Positions 46,725-49,771 of a stretch of 49,771 nt of DNA are shown here, in pieces; position 1 is the stretch's first letter; each line of letters begins with the position of its first letter. The DNA is taken from positions 1-49,771 of the forward strand of contig PXYV01000022.1 in the NCBI GenBank assembly GCA_003023745.1. Direction: 5' to 3'. The DNA is from Sulfobacillus acidophilus. Its GTDB lineage: Bacteria; Bacillota; Sulfobacillia; Sulfobacillales; Sulfobacillaceae. The translations under genes were made by a program, and so were the position numbers. The notes under the pieces are model-generated. The model was given only the letters and a program-made list of their open reading frames with translations. It was not told the DNA's origin and did not search any database.

Positions 46725-46800
46725 TGGTGCGCCCGGTAGGATTTGAACCTACGACCTCCGGATTCGAAGTCCGTCACTCTATCCACTGAGCTACGGGCGC
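46725..46800 (-). tRNA. tRNA-Arg (anticodon UCG)
   Basis: A 76-base cloverleaf with encoded CCA. Acceptor GCGCCCG/CGGGCGC; the anticodon loop CTTCGAA gives UCG, and the T arm is GGTTCAAATCC. Reads CGA/CGG. Confidence 0.96.
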
Positions 46801-46832
46801 AGAGAAAAAATTCCCGGTATGCCGGGCAAAAA

Positions 46833-46911
46833 TTGGGGTGAATGAGGGGACTTGAACCCCCGACCCCCAGGGCCACAACCTGGTGCTCTAACCAACTGAG
46901 CTACATCCACC
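46833..46911 (-). tRNA. tRNA-His (anticodon GUG)
   Basis: Cloverleaf with acceptor GTGGATG/CATTCAC. The anticodon loop TTGTGGC gives GUG. The extra G at -1 (complement of 46911) faces C73, as in His tRNAs, and CCA is encoded. First of four tandem tRNAs (His, Arg, Leu, Gly). Confidence 0.96.
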
Positions 46912-47077
46912 ATCTATCCAACGAGCAATCACCACGCTCATCACCTAAGATAGCATGTTGGGGCCCAAAATGCAATCGGTCCTTGCCGTGCGTTTGCCCT
47001 CCATTTTTCTGTCATCGATTTGAATGTTCACTCGGTCCGCAAGAAGTGTTGTTTTGAGGGATATTGCTTCAAGAAAC

Positions 47078-47107
47078 TCCCGTGAACAAACGGGACGTTA
47101 ATTTTTT
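47078..47107 (+). terminator. terminator-like hairpin ahead of the ClC operon
   Basis: TCCCGT/ACGGGA (47078-47083, 47090-47095) with a 6-base loop, then CGTTAA and TTTTTT on the plus strand, 48 bases before the first gene. No plus-strand gene lies upstream to need terminating, so it may be a leader attenuator, or chance. Confidence 0.4.
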
Positions 47108-47154
47108 GCTACTATAAGAGTAGGAGTAGGAATGGGAATAGGAGGAGGATTGCC

Positions 47155-47421
47155 GTGCATGTCACGATTCGAGGCAAAACGTTTGACATCACCGTGGACG
47201 ATGTGCTGCAAGTGACTGAACAAGTGGAACCCGAGCCGCTTGTCCGGTATGCCGTCGCTTTGCATAATCGCTGGTATCCGCCCAAACAAGTGCTGTCTCT
47301 TGTTACAGGACTTCCGGTCGCGGCTTTTACGACCCAAGACGCCTATCGCCTTATGCAGCGTTTAGGTCTAAACATTGTGGAAGCATCCTCCCTGGACGAG
47401 GACAGGGGCAATCCGTCATGA
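47155..47421 (+). CDS. small protein of unknown function coupled to ClC
   Basis: An 88-residue soluble protein. GTG 47155 follows GGAGGAGG, and the stop overlaps the next start (ATGA at 47418-47421). Its core HNRWYPPKQVLSLVTGLPVAAFTTQDAYRLMQRLGLNIVE resembles a small domain (YPPKQVLxLATGL...F...A...L..LG) that I recall from scattered short bacterial proteins without known function. No signal peptide or membrane segment. The coupling suggests its product is made in step with the channel. Confidence 0.75.
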   Translation: MHVTIRGKTFDITVDDVLQVTEQVEPEPLVRYAVALHNRWYPPKQVLSLVTGLPVAAFTTQDAYRLMQRLGLNIVEASSLDEDRGNPS

Positions 47422-48779
47422 TCCGCCGTATTTGGGAACCAATCTTCATGGGACGCCAGTTGGCGCTGTGGCTCATATTAGGGGCCTTAACGGGTGCTCT
47501 CGTTGGCGTTGTCGTCACGTACTTTCTCAAGTTGCTATTTTGGTCCATTGCCGTCACCGCCGCGTGGCCGTTTTGGGCGATCGCCATCGCATTGCCCTTA
47601 GGCGGTCTCATCACGGGCCTTTTGATTCATTATGGCGCTCCGTCCGCGGCCGGACACGGAACCGAAGCCGTCATTCGCGCCGTCCACCGCGAGTCAGGTC
47701 GGATTAATTGGAAGGTCGCGCCCATTAAAGCGCTCGCCACCGTCACAACCATTGCGCCCGGCGGGTCGGCAGGCAAAGAAGGGCCGTCCGCCCAAATCGG
47801 CGCTGCTGTCGCCTCGGCACTAGCCGATTTGTTTCGCTTCAGCCCGGAACAGCGAAAGAAAATTGTCATATGCGGCATCGGCGCCGGTTTTGCAGCAGTG
47901 TTCGGAACCCCGGTGGCCGGTGCGATTCTTGGCATCGAAGTCCTCGCCGTCGGCGACTTGTGGTACGAAATGCTGCTGCCCTCATTTGCCGCCTCGGTCA
48001 TGTCCTACGAAGTCTCTCGGGGCCTGGGATTAACATGGTTTTATCCACGCACTGCCGCGGCCCTGCCGTTTAGCTTAAGCCTCTTTGGCCGATTGATTAT
48101 TCTTGGTATCGCAGCCGGGTTAGTAGCCTATCTATTGGTCTTGCTGATGGATGGCCTGCATCACCAAATGCAGGCGCTAGAAACGAAGCGGCACTGGTGG
48201 ATGCCCTGGTTTCCCTTTCTGAGCGGCATTATGCTTGTCATCTTGCTAGGCGTGACCAATCGTCAGTATGGCGGACTCTCACTATCCCTGCTTAGTCATG
48301 CGCTCGAAGGACATGGAGTGCCCACGTTCGCCTTTGCATTCAAACTTTTAACCGTCGCCATCACTTTGGGGTTTGGAATGAGCGGAGGCATTATTACCCC
48401 GTTATTTGTGATTGGCGCTACGTTTGGATCAATGGCCGCCATTCCACTTCATTTGCCTTTGGCTGTAGGCGCAGAACTCGGTATGATTGCCGTGACAGCG
48501 GCTGGCGCAAATGCGCCGATTGCGCTCATTATCATGGGCATGGAACTCTTTGGCTCGCGCTTGGCACCCGATTTCCTGATTGTCGCGATCCCCGCCTTTA
48601 TTATGATCGGCAATCATAGTGTTTACCCCAGCCAACAGGTGCGGTTGCAAAAGTCTCCATGGGTCCCCATCCCGCTGGGCAAAGCATTGGAAGACGCCCC
48701 CGAAGCTCCCCTGCCATTGCCGTGGACGCGAACAAAGAGCCAACAGCATCCCGAGCCGAGTGAGCACGATGTATCTTAA
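47418..48779 (+). CDS. ClC-family chloride channel/transporter
   Basis: A 453-residue ClC protein with about ten or more hydrophobic helices and no C-terminal CBS domains. Selectivity motifs: GSAGKEGPSAQIG (GKEGP carries the gating Glu), AAVFGTPVAGAILGIEV, and GMSGGIITPLFVIGATFG in the second half. Likely a chloride/proton exchanger or channel; in acid-living bacteria these can support acid resistance, which is an inference here. ATG overlaps the preceding stop. Confidence 0.93.
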   Translation: MIRRIWEPIFMGRQLALWLILGALTGALVGVVVTYFLKLLFWSIAVTAAWPFWAIAIALPLGGLITGLLIHYGAPSAAGHGTEAVIRAVHRESGRINWKVAPIKALATVTTIAPGGSAGKEGPSAQIGAAVASALADLFRFSPEQRKKIVICGIGAGFAAVFGTPVAGAILGIEVLAVGDLWYEMLLPSFAASVMSYEVSRGLGLTWFYPRTAAALPFSLSLFGRLIILGIAAGLVAYLLVLLMDGLHHQMQALETKRHWWMPWFPFLSGIMLVILLGVTNRQYGGLSLSLLSHALEGHGVPTFAFAFKLLTVAITLGFGMSGGIITPLFVIGATFGSMAAIPLHLPLAVGAELGMIAVTAAGANAPIALIIMGMELFGSRLAPDFLIVAIPAFIMIGNHSVYPSQQVRLQKSPWVPIPLGKALEDAPEAPLPLPWTRTKSQQHPEPSEHDVS

Positions 48780-49079
48780 TAGGTCCGAACCCGACCGCTT
48801 AACTGACAACGGAAAGCGCCGTATCCCGCGCGACTACACATTCGATGTTCTATACCGCTTTGCCCCCAGAGGGCGTCGATTGAACCTCAGACAACGACTC
48901 TAAGGGCGACTGTCTAAGCCCCGGCTTGGCGTCCTCGATGCCCATTGGACAGATGCGGCATCTCGCGGCAAACAAACTACCTAAGCTTAGGCGATACCGC
49001 ACTGTCGGGCACGTCGGGGCTCTCCATTCCATGACGTCCATCCGGCATCGCTACAATGGGATACTGTCGTGTTACGCGC
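48780..49079. other. intergenic region, no gene recognised
   Basis: Short frames on both strands without recognisable families or good ribosome-binding sites. Nothing RNA-like was noticed. Confidence 0.4.
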
Positions 49080-49694
49080 TTAGGAGTGGCGCTGGTGCGT
49101 CATTGCGGTCGTAGCAAGCCATAATTCCCATGCCAACGCAATCATCCCCACAAGCCTCTCGAAGAGACCAGAAGGACCATGGGTGGCCGCTGTCACAATG
49201 AACACCGCCAGTAGCCCCAACATGGCAATGGCAGTAGCCATCGAATACCATTGTGCTCCTTTGACTCCCATCCCTTGCGCCGCAAAAATTGCAGACATCA
49301 CCAAGGCTAGATAAAATATGGTAGCACCTAAAATATGAAGCGTGCCGATCCCCGTCAGATAACCCCAGGGGCTGGGGATGCGGATCCCGTGCAGCGGCGC
49401 CAGTCCATGCTGCATGAAGAAGCCCGTAATCATGAGGCCCACGCCCGAGACCGCCTGACTTTTCGCAACCAAGAGCTGCACGTGGACTCGGCTGAGACCC
49501 CAGCCATAAAGTATGAGCAGTGCTCCGCCCATGATTAGGGCCAAGCGCAACAGTCGACCTGCCGGACCGTCCAACAAGAGACTAATCGACTGCTTGAGCG
49601 GATTCACCGAAGGTTCGGCCATGCTTACGTTTACCACCGCCCCGCCCACCATGACGGGCGCGACAATACCCAGCCATAATCTCACATTTCGCAC
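49080..49694 (-). CDS. DUF998-like integral membrane protein
   Basis: About 204 residues with six hydrophobic segments, for example LWLGIVAPVMVGGAVVNVSM, LLRLALIMGGALLILYGWGL, TLHILGATIFYLALVMSAIF and IAMLGLLAVFIVTAA. The loop EPSVNPLKQSISLLLDGPAG after the first helix has the look of DUF998 proteins (NPxxQSISxL..GP). Function unknown. The start is unclear: GTG 49694 or 49685, ATG 49739, or the open frame from 49760. The gene reads toward the ClC operon and lies at the window edge. Confidence 0.65.
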   Translation of the reverse strand: MRNVRLWLGIVAPVMVGGAVVNVSMAEPSVNPLKQSISLLLDGPAGRLLRLALIMGGALLILYGWGLSRVHVQLLVAKSQAVSGVGLMITGFFMQHGLAPLHGIRIPSPWGYLTGIGTLHILGATIFYLALVMSAIFAAQGMGVKGAQWYSMATAIAMLGLLAVFIVTAATHGPSGLFERLVGMIALAWELWLATTAMTHQRHS

Positions 49695-49771
49695 CCCTGG
49701 ATTTTGCCCGTGGAGGAGACATCCTGAAGGGCTTTCCATTATTGTCGGAATATTCCGCAAAGGAATCGATT

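Noticed and set aside
47101-47150. Repeated TAGGAGTAGGAATGGGAATAG-like bases as a tandem repeat or CRISPR
   Set aside because: Short purine-rich imperfect repeat around a ribosome-binding site; no spacer structure. No CRISPR array was seen anywhere in the window.

Overview
The window looks like a piece of chromosome from an endospore-forming Firmicute. The evidence is the Bacillus-type gene order (lonB-lon-ysxC, valS-folC, maf-radC-mreBCD-minCDE, spoIVFA/FB, rplU-prp-rpmA-spo0B-obgE-nadD), LonB, the SpoIVF pair, a Spo0B-like protein, and an L27 with the cleavable Firmicute N-terminal extension. Moderately GC-rich DNA, frequent GTG/TTG starts and a fused sat-cysC would fit an acidophilic or thermophilic sulfur-associated lineage such as Sulfobacillus. 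The genus is an inference only.

Layout: 1-6 kb holds metabolic or redox genes (an SDR, a YyaL-like thioredoxin-domain protein, a stand-alone GltB-type FMN domain protein with a membrane anchor, and a flavoprotein of the NDH-2/SQR type). From 5.8 to 28.8 kb almost everything is on the minus strand. In minus-strand order this is groES, valS under a T-box, folC, a DUF4321-like gene, maf, radC, mreB-mreC-mreD, minC-minD-minE, rodA, a PAP2 phosphatase, a 58-codon membrane peptide, an SDR, spoIVFA-spoIVFB, rng, rplU-prp-rpmA, spo0B-like, obgE, nadD, an RRM protein and yqeK-rsfS. These serve cell shape, division, sporulation, ribosome assembly and tRNA charging.

From 28.9 to 34.8 kb is an accessory patch: an orphan lipoprotein of the SsuA/NMT1 type, an IS200/IS605 element whose TnpA is intact but whose TnpB has lost its C-terminal catalytic part, a DinJ/YafQ toxin-antitoxin pair whose toxin carries one in-frame TGA exactly where a Trp codon is expected, a frameshifted tyrosine-recombinase relic, an IS110 relic, and a GNAT acetyltransferase. 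Most of these relic genes can be read only by joining frames.

From 35 to 46.5 kb the core set resumes: a histidine phosphatase, ysxC, lon, lonB, bifunctional ATP sulfurylase/APS kinase, a divergent PAPS-type sulfotransferase, clpX, clpP and tig. A four-tRNA cluster (His, Arg, Leu, Gly) precedes tig. From 47.1 kb a small gene of unknown function is translationally coupled to a ClC chloride channel/transporter, and the window ends with a DUF998-like membrane protein.

No CRISPR array, rRNA or intact prophage was seen. The points most worth checking are the TGA-interrupted toxin with its operator-promoter, the MinC without its N-terminal domain, the apparently membrane-anchored Spo0B-like protein, the PAPS synthesis/sulfotransferase pairing, and the 58-codon gene.
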